Shown here one piece after another: positions 9,032 through 18,346 of a DNA stretch of 64,000 bases. Under the pieces are notes generated by a model. It saw only the letters and a program-made list of their open reading frames with translations, had not been told where the DNA came from and did no database searches. Each line of letters begins with the position of its first letter. Position 1 is the first letter of the stretch. Made by a program: the position numbers and the translations under genes. The DNA comes from Arenibacterium halophilum (GTDB lineage: Bacteria > Pseudomonadota > Alphaproteobacteria > Rhodobacterales > Rhodobacteraceae): assembly GCF_005938225.1 (NCBI RefSeq), contig NZ_VCPC01000004.1, positions 372,001 through 436,000 of the forward strand, in the 5' to 3' direction.

Positions 9032-10495
9032 TTAAAGAAAGGCTGTTTCGTCAAAACTGCGCAATTTTCTGCTGTGAAGCCGTTCCAGTGGCATCGTTCG
9101 CAACATTTCCATGGCACGGATTCCGATGTTCAAATGGCGGGAAACCTGCGTGTTGTAGAAGTCTGACGCCATGCCGGGCAGCTTCAATTCGCCATGCAGA
9201 GGCTTGTCTGACACGCACAGAAGGGTGCCATAGGGCACGCGAAACCGATAGCCGTTGGCGGCAATCGTGGCGCTTTCCATGTCCAGCGCGATGGCGCGCG
9301 ACTGGCTAAGCCGCTGCACCGGGCCGGACTGGTCGCGCAGCTCCCAGTTGCGGTTGTCGATGGTCGCGACGGTGCCGGTGCGCATGATCCGTTTCAGCTC
9401 GTACCCAGACAGTTCGGTCACCTCGGCCACCGCCTGCTCCAGCGAGGTCTGGATCTCGGCCAGCGCGGGGATTGGAGTCCAGACCGGCAGATCGTCGTCC
9501 AGCACGTGATCTTCGCGCAGATAGCCATGCGCCAGCACGAAATCGCCCAAGGCCTGGGTGTTGCGCAGCCCGGCGCAGTGGCCCACCATCAGCCAGGCAT
9601 GGGGGCGCAGCACGGCGATATGGTCGGTCGCGGTTTTCGCGTTCGACGGGCCGACCCCGATGTTGACCAGCGTGATCCCCGATCCGTCTGCACGTTTCAG
9701 GTGATAGGTGGGCATCTGCGGCAGCTTCAGCGGCGGCTCGATCTCCGTATCGGCGTCGGTGATTTCGACGTTGCCGGTGGCGACAAAGCTTGAATAGCCG
9801 CTGTCGGGATCGGCCAGCATCGCGCGGGCATAGGCTTCGAATTCGGCGACGTAGAACTGGTAGTTGGTGAACAGAACGTGGTTCTGGAAATGCTCGGCAT
9901 CGGTGGCGGTGTAATGCGCCAGTCGCGCCAGCGAATAATCCACGCGCTGGGCGGTGAACAGCGACAGCGGCCCAACGCCGTCCGACACGGTGAAGGTGCC
10001 ATTCACGATGTCGTCGTTCGTGGTTGCCAGATCGGGCACATCGAACACATCGCGCAGGGTGAAATTTGATGCCCCTTGTTGCGGCACACTAAGGTCCGGG
10101 CGGCGTGCAACCGCGAAATGGATCGGGATCGGCGTATGCGACGGGCCGATGGTGATCGGCTGGCCGTGATTGCGGATCAGCAACCCGATCTGCTGCGTCA
10201 GGTAGGCGCGAAACAGGTCAGGCCGGGTGACGGTGGTGGAATAGGTGCCGGGTGTGGTGACATGGCCAAAGCTCAGGCGTGAATCCACCTGCGCGAAGGA
10301 TGTCGTGGTAAACCGGATTTCGGGGTAGAAGGCGCGCAGCCGATGGCCCGGCGCGCCTTCCTGCAACACCTGCGCAAAGCGCGAGCACAGGAAATCGGTC
10401 GCCTCGTCGTACAACTCGATCAGCCGGTCGACGGCCGCCTTGGCGTCGTCAAAGCTCTCGGCGCGGAAGCTGTCGGGGGTGTCGATCTTGCTCAT
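9032..10495 (-). CDS. amn: AMP nucleosidase
   Basis: A 487-residue enzyme that hydrolyses AMP to adenine and ribose 5-phosphate. The N-terminal AMP-nucleosidase-specific domain (about residues 1-175) is followed by a nucleoside-phosphorylase fold with VNIGVGPSNAKTATDHIAVLRP and the late motif ALDMESATIAANGYRFRVPYGTLLCVSDKPLHGELK. The length equals that of the enterobacterial enzyme. Its start overlaps the stop of adenine deaminase by four bases, so adenine made here would be deaminated by the co-translated partner. Confidence 0.95.
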   Translation of the reverse strand: MSKIDTPDSFRAESFDDAKAAVDRLIELYDEATDFLCSRFAQVLQEGAPGHRLRAFYPEIRFTTTSFAQVDSRLSFGHVTTPGTYSTTVTRPDLFRAYLTQQIGLLIRNHGQPITIGPSHTPIPIHFAVARRPDLSVPQQGASNFTLRDVFDVPDLATTNDDIVNGTFTVSDGVGPLSLFTAQRVDYSLARLAHYTATDAEHFQNHVLFTNYQFYVAEFEAYARAMLADPDSGYSSFVATGNVEITDADTEIEPPLKLPQMPTYHLKRADGSGITLVNIGVGPSNAKTATDHIAVLRPHAWLMVGHCAGLRNTQALGDFVLAHGYLREDHVLDDDLPVWTPIPALAEIQTSLEQAVAEVTELSGYELKRIMRTGTVATIDNRNWELRDQSGPVQRLSQSRAIALDMESATIAANGYRFRVPYGTLLCVSDKPLHGELKLPGMASDFYNTQVSRHLNIGIRAMEMLRTMPLERLHSRKLRSFDETAFL

Positions 10496-12294
10496 GTCTG
10501 CGGATCCAGCAGCTCGATTTTATGGAAAGTGCGCACGTCGACCAGCCCGAGGTCGGAAATCCGCAGCTCGGGGATGACGACCAGCGCCAGCAGCGAATGC
10601 TGCATGTAGGCGTTGTTCAGGGTGCAACCGGACTCGACCATGGCGGCGATCAGCGCATCGGCGCTGGCGGCCACCTGATCTGCGGGGCTGTCCGACATCA
10701 GACCGGCGATGGGCAGTTTCACCAGCGCCTGTTCTTCGCCATCGCGGAACAGGGTGATGCCGCCGCCCACCTCGGCCAGACGGTTCGCGGCCAGCGCCAT
10801 CTGGTCGCGGTCGGTGCCGACGACGATCATGTGGTGGCTGTCATGCGCCACGGTCGAGGCCATCGCCATCCGGCCGGTGTAGCCAAAGCCCGAGACCAGC
10901 GCGTTCACCACGCCGCCCGTCGCCCGGTGCCGTTCGACCAGCGCGATCTGGCACACCTCTTCCGTGCCTTCGACCAGACCGTCGATCACCGGCATGTCGC
11001 ATTTCAGCGCCTTGGTCGGGGCCTGGTTTTCCACCACGCCGATCACGTTGGCCGTGACCGAATTGGCGCCCTCGGGCGCGGCAATCTCGAAATCCGCCGC
11101 GCGCAACGCGTGCCCCAGATGTACGGTTTGCCGCGCGCTGTCGGGCCAGTCGTAATGCGGGCAGTCGACAAGGCAGGCGCCGTCGCGGGCCACCACCTGC
11201 CCGCGCGCAATCACCACCTCGATGGGCAGCTTACTCAGGTCCGAGGTCAGGATCACATCTGCCCGCCGCCCCGGCGTGATCGACCCGATCTCGCGCTCCA
11301 GCCCGAAATGGGTGGCGGTGTTGATCGTCGCCATCTGCAAAGCCACTAGCGGATCGGCCCCGCAGTCGACGGCATGGCGCACCACGCGATTCATGTGCCC
11401 GTCGTTCACCAGCGTGCCGGAATGGCAATCGTCGGTGCACAGGATGAAATTGCGCGAATCCAGCCCCTTTTCGGTGATCGCGGTGATCTGCCGTTCGACA
11501 TCGTACCAGGCCGAGCCCAGCCGCATCATCGAGCGCATCCCCTGCCGCACCCGCGCGATGGCATCCGCCTCGCAGGTGCCTTCGTGATCGTCCGCCGGAC
11601 CGCCCGCGACATAGGCGGCAAAGGCCGGGCCCAGATCGGGCGCGGCGTAATGGCCGCCCACCGTCTTGCCCGCGCGCTGGGTCGCGGCGATTTCGGCCAG
11701 CATCTTGGGGTCGGCATTGGCGACGCCGGGGAAATTCATCATCTCGCCCAGCCCCACGATGCCGGGCCAGCCCATCGCCTCGGCAACATCCTCGGGGGTG
11801 ATCTCCATCCCCGTGGTTTCCAGGCCGGGCGCCGAGGGCGCGCAGGACGGCATCTGGGTGAAGATGTTGATCGGCTGCAAAAGCGCCTCGTCATGCATCA
11901 TCCGCACGCCCGCCAGCCCCAGAACATTGGCAATCTCGTGCGGGTCGGTGAACATGCTGGTGGTGCCATGCGGGATCACGGCGCGGGCGAATTCCGCCGG
12001 GGTCAGCATGCCCGACTCGATATGCATATGCGCATCGCACAGCCCCGGGATCATGTACCGCCCCTCGGCGTCGATGATCTGCGTATCGGGCCCGGTGCAA
12101 TAGGCGGCATCGGGCACGACGCAGGCAATGCGCCCTTCGGCAATCGCGATGTCGTAGCCGGTCAGCACCTCGCGGCTGTGAACGTTGACCCATTGGCCAC
12201 CACGGATGACGCAATCGGCAGTGTCGCGCCCGGCCGCCACGGCGATCAGCCGGGCGGCCACGTCGGGCCATGCGGGAAAGACAGAATGATCCAT
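10492..12294 (-). CDS. ade: adenine deaminase
   Basis: A 600-residue amidohydrolase that converts adenine to hypoxanthine and ammonia. Metal ligands are visible in PGLCDAHMHIESG (about residues 83-95), GLGEMMNFPGV and LCTDDCHSGTLVNDGHMN. The C-terminal adenine deaminase domain (TGRMAMASTVAHDSHHMIVVG) is complete. The open frame extends much further upstream, but the start at 12294 (MDHSVFPAWPDV) gives the family's usual length; the extra upstream frame is antisense to the VOC gene. It overlaps amn in an ATGA junction, forming a two-gene purine salvage unit. Confidence 0.94.
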   Translation of the reverse strand: MDHSVFPAWPDVAARLIAVAAGRDTADCVIRGGQWVNVHSREVLTGYDIAIAEGRIACVVPDAAYCTGPDTQIIDAEGRYMIPGLCDAHMHIESGMLTPAEFARAVIPHGTTSMFTDPHEIANVLGLAGVRMMHDEALLQPINIFTQMPSCAPSAPGLETTGMEITPEDVAEAMGWPGIVGLGEMMNFPGVANADPKMLAEIAATQRAGKTVGGHYAAPDLGPAFAAYVAGGPADDHEGTCEADAIARVRQGMRSMMRLGSAWYDVERQITAITEKGLDSRNFILCTDDCHSGTLVNDGHMNRVVRHAVDCGADPLVALQMATINTATHFGLEREIGSITPGRRADVILTSDLSKLPIEVVIARGQVVARDGACLVDCPHYDWPDSARQTVHLGHALRAADFEIAAPEGANSVTANVIGVVENQAPTKALKCDMPVIDGLVEGTEEVCQIALVERHRATGGVVNALVSGFGYTGRMAMASTVAHDSHHMIVVGTDRDQMALAANRLAEVGGGITLFRDGEEQALVKLPIAGLMSDSPADQVAASADALIAAMVESGCTLNNAYMQHSLLALVVIPELRISDLGLVDVRTFHKIELLDPQT

Positions 12295-12408
12295 GCGGCA
12301 ATTGTCCCGTTTCGCGCCGCGGGCGCAAGCCTGCGCGCGCAGGTTTCGCAAAACCGACATGGTTGCACGGGCTTGCGCCGGGCCCACCGATTGGGCAAGT
12401 CTGCGCCC

Positions 12409-12852
12409 ATGGACTATGGCACCGTCACGCCGGAAGATTTCGGCCGATCGCTGAAAGGCATCGGGCTGAACCTGCTGGTGCGGGATGTACCTGCGCAATG
12501 TGCCTTCCTGCGGGCTGTCTTCGGGATGGAGATTTTCCAGCCGACAGCGGATTTCGCCATTGCCTCCTACGGCGATCAGGTGTTTCAGATTCACGCCGAT
12601 GGCACATATCACGCGAACCCGCTGCTGGCGCTGCTGCCCGAAACCCCGCCCCGCGGCGGGGGCATCGAAATCCGCCTGTATGACAGCGACCCGGACACCG
12701 CTGCCGCAGCAGCAAAAGCCGCAGGCGCGACGATCCTGCAACCGCCCACCGACAAACCTCATGGCCTGCGCGAATGCTATATCCTGTGCGACAACGGATA
12801 TGCCTGGGTGCCAAGCCGCCCCACTGACCCCCTCAAGGAGCCCCCGAAATGA
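12409..12852 (+). CDS. VOC family (glyoxalase/dioxygenase-fold) protein
   Basis: A 147-residue protein with the paired beta-alpha-beta-beta-beta fold of the vicinal-oxygen-chelate superfamily. It begins GIGLNLLVRDVPAQCAFLRAVFGMEIFQ and ends with a typical ECYILCDNGYAWVPS segment. Members range from isomerases and dioxygenases to binding proteins, and the function here is not predictable. Its stop overlaps the start of the class II aldolase gene (ATGA), placing it first in the acyl-CoA/aldolase cluster and divergent from ade. Confidence 0.75.
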   Translation: MDYGTVTPEDFGRSLKGIGLNLLVRDVPAQCAFLRAVFGMEIFQPTADFAIASYGDQVFQIHADGTYHANPLLALLPETPPRGGGIEIRLYDSDPDTAAAAAKAAGATILQPPTDKPHGLRECYILCDNGYAWVPSRPTDPLKEPPK

Positions 12853-13604
12853 ACGTGACCAACCTGCGCCCCAACATGGACCACTGGCAGGAACGCGTCG
12901 ATCTGGCCGCCGCCTTCCGCTGGACCGCGCGCCTGGACATGCACGAAGGCGTGTCGAACCATTTCTCTCTGGCGGTGAACGATGACGGCACCAAATTCCT
13001 GATGAACCGCAACCAGGTGCATTTCTCGCGCATCAAGGCATCCGAACTGCTGGAGCTGGATGCCAACGACCCCAAGGCGATGGAAGGCCCCGATGCCCCC
13101 GACCCGACCGCATGGGGCCTGCACGCGACGCTGCACCGGCTGGTGCCGCACGCCCGCTGCGCCATGCATGTGCATTCGATTCACGCCACGGTTCTGGCCT
13201 CGCTTGCAGATTCGCGCCTGCCCCCGATCGACCAGAACTGCGCCACCTTCTTCAACCGCTACGTAATTGATGACGGGTACGGCGGGCTGGCCTTCGAGGA
13301 AGAGGGCAAGCGCTGCGCCGCCCTTTTCGCCGACCCCAAGAAGAAGGTGATGATCATGGGCAACCACGGCGTGATGGTGATCGGCGACACCGTGGCCGAT
13401 ACCTTCAACCGGCTCTACTTCTTTGAACGCGCGGCCGAAACCTATATCCGCGCGCTGCAAACCGGCCAGCCCCTGCGCATCCTGCCCGACGACGTGGCCG
13501 AGAAGACCGCGCAAGAGCTGGAGGACTACCCCGAACAGGCCGATCGCCACCTGTCGGAACTGAAAGGCATCCTTGACCATGAAGGCGCCGACTACGCCGC
13601 CTGA
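12849..13604 (+). CDS. class II aldolase/adducin family protein
   Basis: A 251-residue protein with the class II aldolase fold. Zinc-ligand-like histidines are seen in CAMHVHSIHATVLA (about residues 105-118) and in GNHGVMVIGDT (about 172-182). Known members are fuculose- or rhamnulose-phosphate aldolases, but adducin-like members of catabolic clusters often have other roles. It sits between a VOC gene (4-base overlap) and an acyl-CoA dehydrogenase (11-base gap), so it probably takes part in the same CoA-dependent catabolism rather than in sugar-phosphate cleavage. That is inference. Confidence 0.85.
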   Translation: MNVTNLRPNMDHWQERVDLAAAFRWTARLDMHEGVSNHFSLAVNDDGTKFLMNRNQVHFSRIKASELLELDANDPKAMEGPDAPDPTAWGLHATLHRLVPHARCAMHVHSIHATVLASLADSRLPPIDQNCATFFNRYVIDDGYGGLAFEEEGKRCAALFADPKKKVMIMGNHGVMVIGDTVADTFNRLYFFERAAETYIRALQTGQPLRILPDDVAEKTAQELEDYPEQADRHLSELKGILDHEGADYAA

Positions 13605-13615
13605 GGGAGCCGACG

Positions 13616-14776
13616 ATGCAATACGGCCTGACTGACGAGCAAGAGATGATCGCCGCCACCGTGCGCGCCTTCGTTGAAAAGGAAATCTATCCGCACGAGG
13701 CGCTGGTCGAACGGACCGGAGAAGTCCCGCAGGAGATCGCCGAGGAGATCAAACGCAAGACCATCGAACTGGGGTTCTATGCCTGCAACTTTCCTGAAAG
13801 CGTGGGCTGCGCAGGGCTATGCCATCTTGATTTCGCGCTGGTCGAACGCGAACTCGGGCGCGGCTCGATGGCGCTGAACCATTTCTTCGGGCGGCCCCAG
13901 AATATCCTGATGGCCTGCGAGGGCGACCAGGTCGACCGCTATCTGATGCCCGCCGTCCGGGGTGAAAGGATGGACGCGCTGGCGATGACGGAACCGGGCG
14001 CCGGGTCCGACGTGCGCGGTATGACATGCTCGGCCAAGCGCGACCGCGGCGACTGGGTGATGAACGGCTCGAAGCACTTTATCTCGGGCGCGGACCACGC
14101 CGATTTCGTCATTGTCTTCATCGCGACGGGCGAAGACATGACAGACAAGGGCCCCAAGAAACGCATCACTGCCTTTCTGGTGGATCGCGGCACGCCCGGC
14201 TTCACCATCCGCGATGGATACCGCTCTGTCAGCCATCGCGGCTACAAGAACATGATCCTCGAATTCGACGACTGCCGCCTCCCCGATGCGCAGGTGCTCG
14301 GCGCGGTCGACGGCGGATTCGAGGTGATGAACACATGGCTCTACGCCACGCGAATCACGGTCGCCACCATGTCGGTCGGCCGCGCGCGCCGGGTGTTCGA
14401 CCACGCGCTGGGCTACGCCGCCGAGCGCGAACAATTCGGCCAGAAAATCGGCAAGTTCCAGGGCGTCAGCTTTCAGCTTGCCGACATGATTACTGAAATC
14501 GACGCTGCCGATCTGCTGACTCTTGCTGCTGCCAACCGCCTGGATCAGGGCTTACCCGCCAACCGTGAAATCGCATCGGCCAAGCTCTACGCCAGCGAAA
14601 TGCTGGCGCGCGTCACCGATGCGGCCATCCAGATTCACGGCGGCATGGGCCTGATGGACGATTTTCCGATGGAACGGTTCTGGCGTGACGCGCGCGTTGA
14701 ACGCATCTGGGACGGGACTTCGGAAATCCAGCGTCACATCATCAGCCGCGATCTGCTGCGGCCGCTCGGAGCCTAG
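13616..14776 (+). CDS. acyl-CoA dehydrogenase family protein
   Basis: A 386-residue FAD enzyme that introduces a double bond into an acyl-CoA and passes electrons to ETF. The FAD/substrate motif ALAMTEPGAGSDVRG and the C-terminal segment QIHGGMGLMDDFPMERFWRDARVERIWDGTSEIQR are clear. The residue that is the catalytic glutamate in SCAD/MCAD (YEGT) is aspartate here (WDGT, codon at 14711-14713). A good ribosome site (GAGGGAG) precedes the start. The acyl-CoA ligase and CaiD-like hydratase downstream suggest a ligase-dehydrogenase-hydratase route. Confidence 0.9.
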   Translation: MQYGLTDEQEMIAATVRAFVEKEIYPHEALVERTGEVPQEIAEEIKRKTIELGFYACNFPESVGCAGLCHLDFALVERELGRGSMALNHFFGRPQNILMACEGDQVDRYLMPAVRGERMDALAMTEPGAGSDVRGMTCSAKRDRGDWVMNGSKHFISGADHADFVIVFIATGEDMTDKGPKKRITAFLVDRGTPGFTIRDGYRSVSHRGYKNMILEFDDCRLPDAQVLGAVDGGFEVMNTWLYATRITVATMSVGRARRVFDHALGYAAEREQFGQKIGKFQGVSFQLADMITEIDAADLLTLAAANRLDQGLPANREIASAKLYASEMLARVTDAAIQIHGGMGLMDDFPMERFWRDARVERIWDGTSEIQRHIISRDLLRPLGA

Positions 14777-14783
14777 TTTCATG

Positions 14784-14815
14784 CCTCCGGCAGGAGTATT
14801 TCTGCAAAGAAGAAG
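14784..14815 (+). repeat. dispersed intergenic element, copy B1
   Basis: CCTCCGGCAGGAGTATTT followed by CTGCAAAGAAGAAG starts 8 bases after the acyl-CoA dehydrogenase stop. It shares the GAGTATTT-nn-GCAAAGAAG core with copies B2 and C. Confidence 0.6.
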
Positions 14816-14833
14816 CAAGGACACCACCTCTGA

Positions 14834-14855
14834 CTTCTTCTTTGCCGAAATACTC
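14834..14855 (-). repeat. dispersed intergenic element, copy B2 (inverted to B1)
   Basis: The minus strand reads GAGTATTTCGGCAAAGAAG then AAG, a match to copy B1 in opposite orientation 18 bases away. The pair can form a 22-bp stem with a few mismatches between the acyl-CoA dehydrogenase and ligase genes, a possible terminator or processing site. Confidence 0.6.
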
Positions 14856-14890
14856 AAACCCGACCAGTCCGCACCCACCACGGCCCGCTC

Positions 14891-16906
14891 ATGACGCGCG
14901 ACCTGTCCCGCCTGTTCAATCCCCGAACCATCGCCGTCATCGGAGGTGGCGCTTGGTGCGCGTCGATCATCGGCGCGGCGCGGCGGATGGGGTTCTCGGG
15001 CGACATCATCCCGGTGCATCCGGCAGGCAAGGTCATTGCCGGTCTGCAATCGGTGCCCTGCGTCAACGCGATTCCGCAGCCAGTCGACGCGGCCTTCATT
15101 GGTGTGAACCGGCGCAGCACAGTTGACACCGTAAAGGCTCTGGCTGCGGGCGATGCCGGTGGGGCGGTCTGTTTTGCATCCGGTTTCAGTGAAGCGGTGC
15201 GCGAAGACGCCGAAGGCGCGGGCCTGCAGGCCCAGCTTGTTCAAGCTGCGGGCGACATGCCGATCCTGGGGCCCAATTGCTATGGTTTCGTCAACGCGCT
15301 GGACCGAGTCGCGATCTGGCCCGATCAGCATGGCATGGCGCCGGTCGAGCGCGGCGTCGCTATCCTCACGCAATCCTCGAACATCGCGATCAACCTGACG
15401 ATGCAGCGCAGGGGCCTGCCGATTGCCTGCATGGTCACCTGTGGGAACATGGCCCAGACCACGCAGGCCGAGATTGCCGATTTCCTGTTGGAGGACAGCC
15501 GGATCACCGCGATTGGCCTGCATATCGAAGGCTTTGGCGATCTGCGCCAGTGGGAGGCATTGGCCGCCCGTGCGGCCGCGCGCGGGGTTGCGGTGGTGGC
15601 GCTTAAGGTCGGCGCGTCAAGCCATGCGCAGGCGGCCACGGTCTCTCATACCGCTTCTCTGGCCGGAAACGATGCGGGCGCGGGCGCCTTGCTGGAACGC
15701 TTCGGCTTTGCCCGGGTAGGAAGCCTCTCGGACTTCCTGGAAACGTTGAAGCTGTTGCACGTCAACGGACGCCTAGCGGGGAATCGTATCGCCTCGATCA
15801 GTTGCTCCGGGGGCGAGGCCAGCCTGATCGCCGATCTGGCGCTCTCCCACGATCTGAAATTTCCGCCCCTTGATCCAGAGCAGACCGACGGCTTGCGCGC
15901 CGCGCTTGGCCCCATGGTCGCACTGGCCAACCCGTTGGATTACAACACCTATATCTGGCGCGACACCGCCGCGATGGCGCGGGCATGGGGTGCGATGACG
16001 GGCGCGGCAATCGACATGACCCTTTCGGTTGTCGACTATCCGCATACCGATGCAGCCGACTGGGCCTGCGCCACCGACGCTGCACTTGTCGTGCGGGCGC
16101 AGACCGGGCGGCCTTTCGGTGTGGTCGCCAGCCTGCCCGAGCTGATGCCTTCGGACACGGCACAGCGCTTGATGCAAGGCGGCGTTGTCCCATTCTGCGG
16201 AATGGAAGAGGCGTTGGCCGCGATCTCTGCTGCGCAGCCGAATGCACCCGACCCGACCCCGCTGTTGTTGCCCGGACCCGAGCGCGAAGGAAAAACCCTT
16301 ACCGAGGCCGAGGCAAAAGCCGCGCTGGCTGCCTATGGTCTGCCGGTGCCGGCTGCGCGCACGGCTGACACGGCTGAGGCTGCAGGGCAGGTCGCGCGGG
16401 GCATTGGCGGAAAACTGGCACTGAAATCGCTGGGACTGGCGCATAAATCCGACCAGGGCGGCGTGCGGTTGAACCTTGCGCCTGACGCGGTTGAAGCGGC
16501 GGCGCGCGACATGCCCGGGCAGCGCTTTCTGGTCGAGGAAATGGTCGCCGATGGTGTGGCCGAACTGCTGATCGGGGTCACACGCGATCCGGCGCACGGC
16601 TTCCTGCTGACCGTTGGTGCGGGTGGTGTTCTGACGGAACTGCTGGACGATACGGCGTCCCTGCTGCTGCCCTGTACTCGCGCGCAGGTTGGCGAGGCCA
16701 TACAGCGTCTGCGTTGTGCCCCCTTGCTGGCGGGCTATCGCGGGCGCCCGGCCGCACATGTCGATGCGATACTCGACGCGGCTGACGCGCTGCATTCCTA
16801 TGTCATCGACCACGCGGATACGCTCTGCGAGGTTGAAATCAATCCGCTGATATGCACGCCCACGCGGGCGGTTGCGGTGGATGCTCTGATCCGAAAGGCC
16901 CCCTGA
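14891..16906 (+). CDS. acetate--CoA ligase (ADP-forming) family protein, acyl-CoA synthetase
   Basis: A 671-residue single-chain NDP-forming acyl-CoA synthetase. The N-terminal CoA-binding domain begins LFNPRTIAVIGGGAW. The succinyl-CoA-ligase-like domain has the phosphohistidine-loop motif SHTASLAGND (about residues 250-260), and the C-terminal ATP-grasp domain has LGLAHKSDQGGVRLNL and ends EVEINPLICTP. The family activates carboxylic acids with ATP and CoA; the acid is not readable from sequence. Its stop and the hydratase start share one base (TGATG), so translation is probably coupled. Confidence 0.88.
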   Translation: MTRDLSRLFNPRTIAVIGGGAWCASIIGAARRMGFSGDIIPVHPAGKVIAGLQSVPCVNAIPQPVDAAFIGVNRRSTVDTVKALAAGDAGGAVCFASGFSEAVREDAEGAGLQAQLVQAAGDMPILGPNCYGFVNALDRVAIWPDQHGMAPVERGVAILTQSSNIAINLTMQRRGLPIACMVTCGNMAQTTQAEIADFLLEDSRITAIGLHIEGFGDLRQWEALAARAAARGVAVVALKVGASSHAQAATVSHTASLAGNDAGAGALLERFGFARVGSLSDFLETLKLLHVNGRLAGNRIASISCSGGEASLIADLALSHDLKFPPLDPEQTDGLRAALGPMVALANPLDYNTYIWRDTAAMARAWGAMTGAAIDMTLSVVDYPHTDAADWACATDAALVVRAQTGRPFGVVASLPELMPSDTAQRLMQGGVVPFCGMEEALAAISAAQPNAPDPTPLLLPGPEREGKTLTEAEAKAALAAYGLPVPAARTADTAEAAGQVARGIGGKLALKSLGLAHKSDQGGVRLNLAPDAVEAAARDMPGQRFLVEEMVADGVAELLIGVTRDPAHGFLLTVGAGGVLTELLDDTASLLLPCTRAQVGEAIQRLRCAPLLAGYRGRPAAHVDAILDAADALHSYVIDHADTLCEVEINPLICTPTRAVAVDALIRKAP

Positions 16907-17685
16907 TGGATGTTGTGAAAACCCGGCGCGAGGGCGCCATTCTGGAAGTCACGCTGGACCGGCCAAAGGCCAACGCGATCAATCTGGTGACCAGCCGGAT
17001 CATGGGCGAGGTCTTTGCCGGGTTCCGCGACGATCCCGAGTTGCGCGTGGCCATCCTGACCGGAGGTGGCAGCAAGTTCTTTTGCCCTGGATGGGATTTG
17101 AAAGCTGCCGCCGATGGCGATGCGGTGGATGGCGATTACGGCGTCGGCGGCTTTGGCGGCTTGCAGGAACTGCGCGGCATGAACAAGCCGGTGATAGCCG
17201 CGATAAACGGCATCGCTTGCGGCGGTGGGCTGGAACTGGCGCTAAGCGCCGATATGATCCTTGCTGCCGATCATGCCACCTTTGCCTTGCCGGAAATCCG
17301 GTCGGGCACCGTGGCCGATGCCGCCAGCGTCAAGCTGCCCAAGCGCATCCCCTATCACATCGCGATGGAGCTGCTACTGACCGGGCGCTGGTTCGACGCG
17401 GAAGAGGCGCATCGTTGGGGGCTGGTCAACGAAATCCTCCCGGCGGATCAGCTGATGGATCGCGCGTGGGAGCTTGCCCGCCTGCTCGCCTCGGGTCCGC
17501 CGCTGGTCTACGCCGCGATCAAGGAGATCGTGCGCGACGCGGAAGACGCCAAGTTTCAGGATGCGATGAACCGGATCACGCGGCGGCAGCTGGCAAGCGT
17601 CGATACGCTGTATGCGTCCGAGGATCAGCTGGAGGGCGCGCGCGCCTTTGCCGAAAAGCGCGATCCGGTGTGGAAGGGTAAGTAA
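16906..17685 (+). CDS. enoyl-CoA hydratase/isomerase family protein, CaiD-like
   Basis: A 259-residue crotonase-fold enzyme. The oxyanion-hole motif is NGIACGGGLELAL (about residues 100-112) and the second segment is FALPEIRSGTVADAASVKLP. Both glutamates used as acid/base in crotonases are present (GGGLEL and ALPEIRSG). The segment order resembles carnitinyl-CoA dehydratase (CaiD). The start at 16906 overlaps the ligase stop by one base and gives the normal family length; a longer frame from 16852 lies inside the ligase gene. It ends three bases from a convergent methyltransferase gene. Confidence 0.88.
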   Translation: MDVVKTRREGAILEVTLDRPKANAINLVTSRIMGEVFAGFRDDPELRVAILTGGGSKFFCPGWDLKAAADGDAVDGDYGVGGFGGLQELRGMNKPVIAAINGIACGGGLELALSADMILAADHATFALPEIRSGTVADAASVKLPKRIPYHIAMELLLTGRWFDAEEAHRWGLVNEILPADQLMDRAWELARLLASGPPLVYAAIKEIVRDAEDAKFQDAMNRITRRQLASVDTLYASEDQLEGARAFAEKRDPVWKGK

Positions 17686-17688
17686 GCT

Positions 17689-18315
17689 CTAGATCTTGGT
17701 GAAGACCGCGATCAGCGCGGTATCGTCCTTGTGGTGGCCCTGCGCCTTGGTGCCGTAAATCTTCGTCTCGGTCAGGGTCAGGTCACGTATCGCGCCTTTG
17801 GACAGCGCGTCGAACTTGGCCGCGAACCCGGCCGATTCGTAGTGCGAGGCCTTGATTGACAGTGCAAAGATCGCGCCAGGCTGGGCCACGGGCATCAGCG
17901 ATTCAATCGCGTCGGGGCCAACGTGACCGGTGGTGAACGTGCCGGACGACACGACTCCCGCATAGGGCGCGCCCTCAACCGGCAGGCCGACGTTCAGATC
18001 GGCCTCGAATGTTTTGCGGTAGACGCCTTTGATTTTTGCGACCTCCAGCATCTCGGCCGAGATATCGGTGCCATCCACCGGCTTTACGCGGTGCCCGGCC
18101 AGCGCCAGACCGCACAGGCCGGTGCCTGCGCCCACGTCCAGAACCGGGCCCTGCCCACCGGCCTCAGCAAAGGCGCGGGCGGTGTGCAGGTGCAGTTCAT
18201 AATCTTCCTTCGCGGCGAAGGTCGAATCGTAGTCTTTTGCCCAATCGCCATACAGGCGACGGGAATCATCGGGGGTTTGCAGCGCGTAGGCCGCCTCCAA
18301 ATCTGTTTTGCTCAT
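17689..18315 (-). CDS. class I SAM-dependent methyltransferase
   Basis: A 208-residue protein with a Rossmann methyltransferase domain. SAM motif I is VLDVGAGTGLCGLAL (about residues 59-73), followed by the acidic position VDGTDIS. The N-terminal segment, LQTPDDSRRLYGDWAKDYDSTF, is typical of small-molecule methyltransferases of the UbiE/Williams-Beuren-like type. The substrate is unknown. The start at 18315 is a judgement: an ATG at 18327 would add four residues, and neither has a strong ribosome site. It lies downstream of paaE on the same strand with a 31-base gap and may be a tail gene of the paa operon. Confidence 0.8.
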   Translation of the reverse strand: MSKTDLEAAYALQTPDDSRRLYGDWAKDYDSTFAAKEDYELHLHTARAFAEAGGQGPVLDVGAGTGLCGLALAGHRVKPVDGTDISAEMLEVAKIKGVYRKTFEADLNVGLPVEGAPYAGVVSSGTFTTGHVGPDAIESLMPVAQPGAIFALSIKASHYESAGFAAKFDALSKGAIRDLTLTETKIYGTKAQGHHKDDTALIAVFTKI

Positions 18316-18346
18316 GCCCCACAACATGACGTCTGAGGCCAGGATT

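Noticed and set aside
11374..12408. N-terminal part of a 492-codon plus-strand frame before the VOC gene
   Set aside because: This part is antisense to adenine deaminase; only the part from 12409 looks like a protein.
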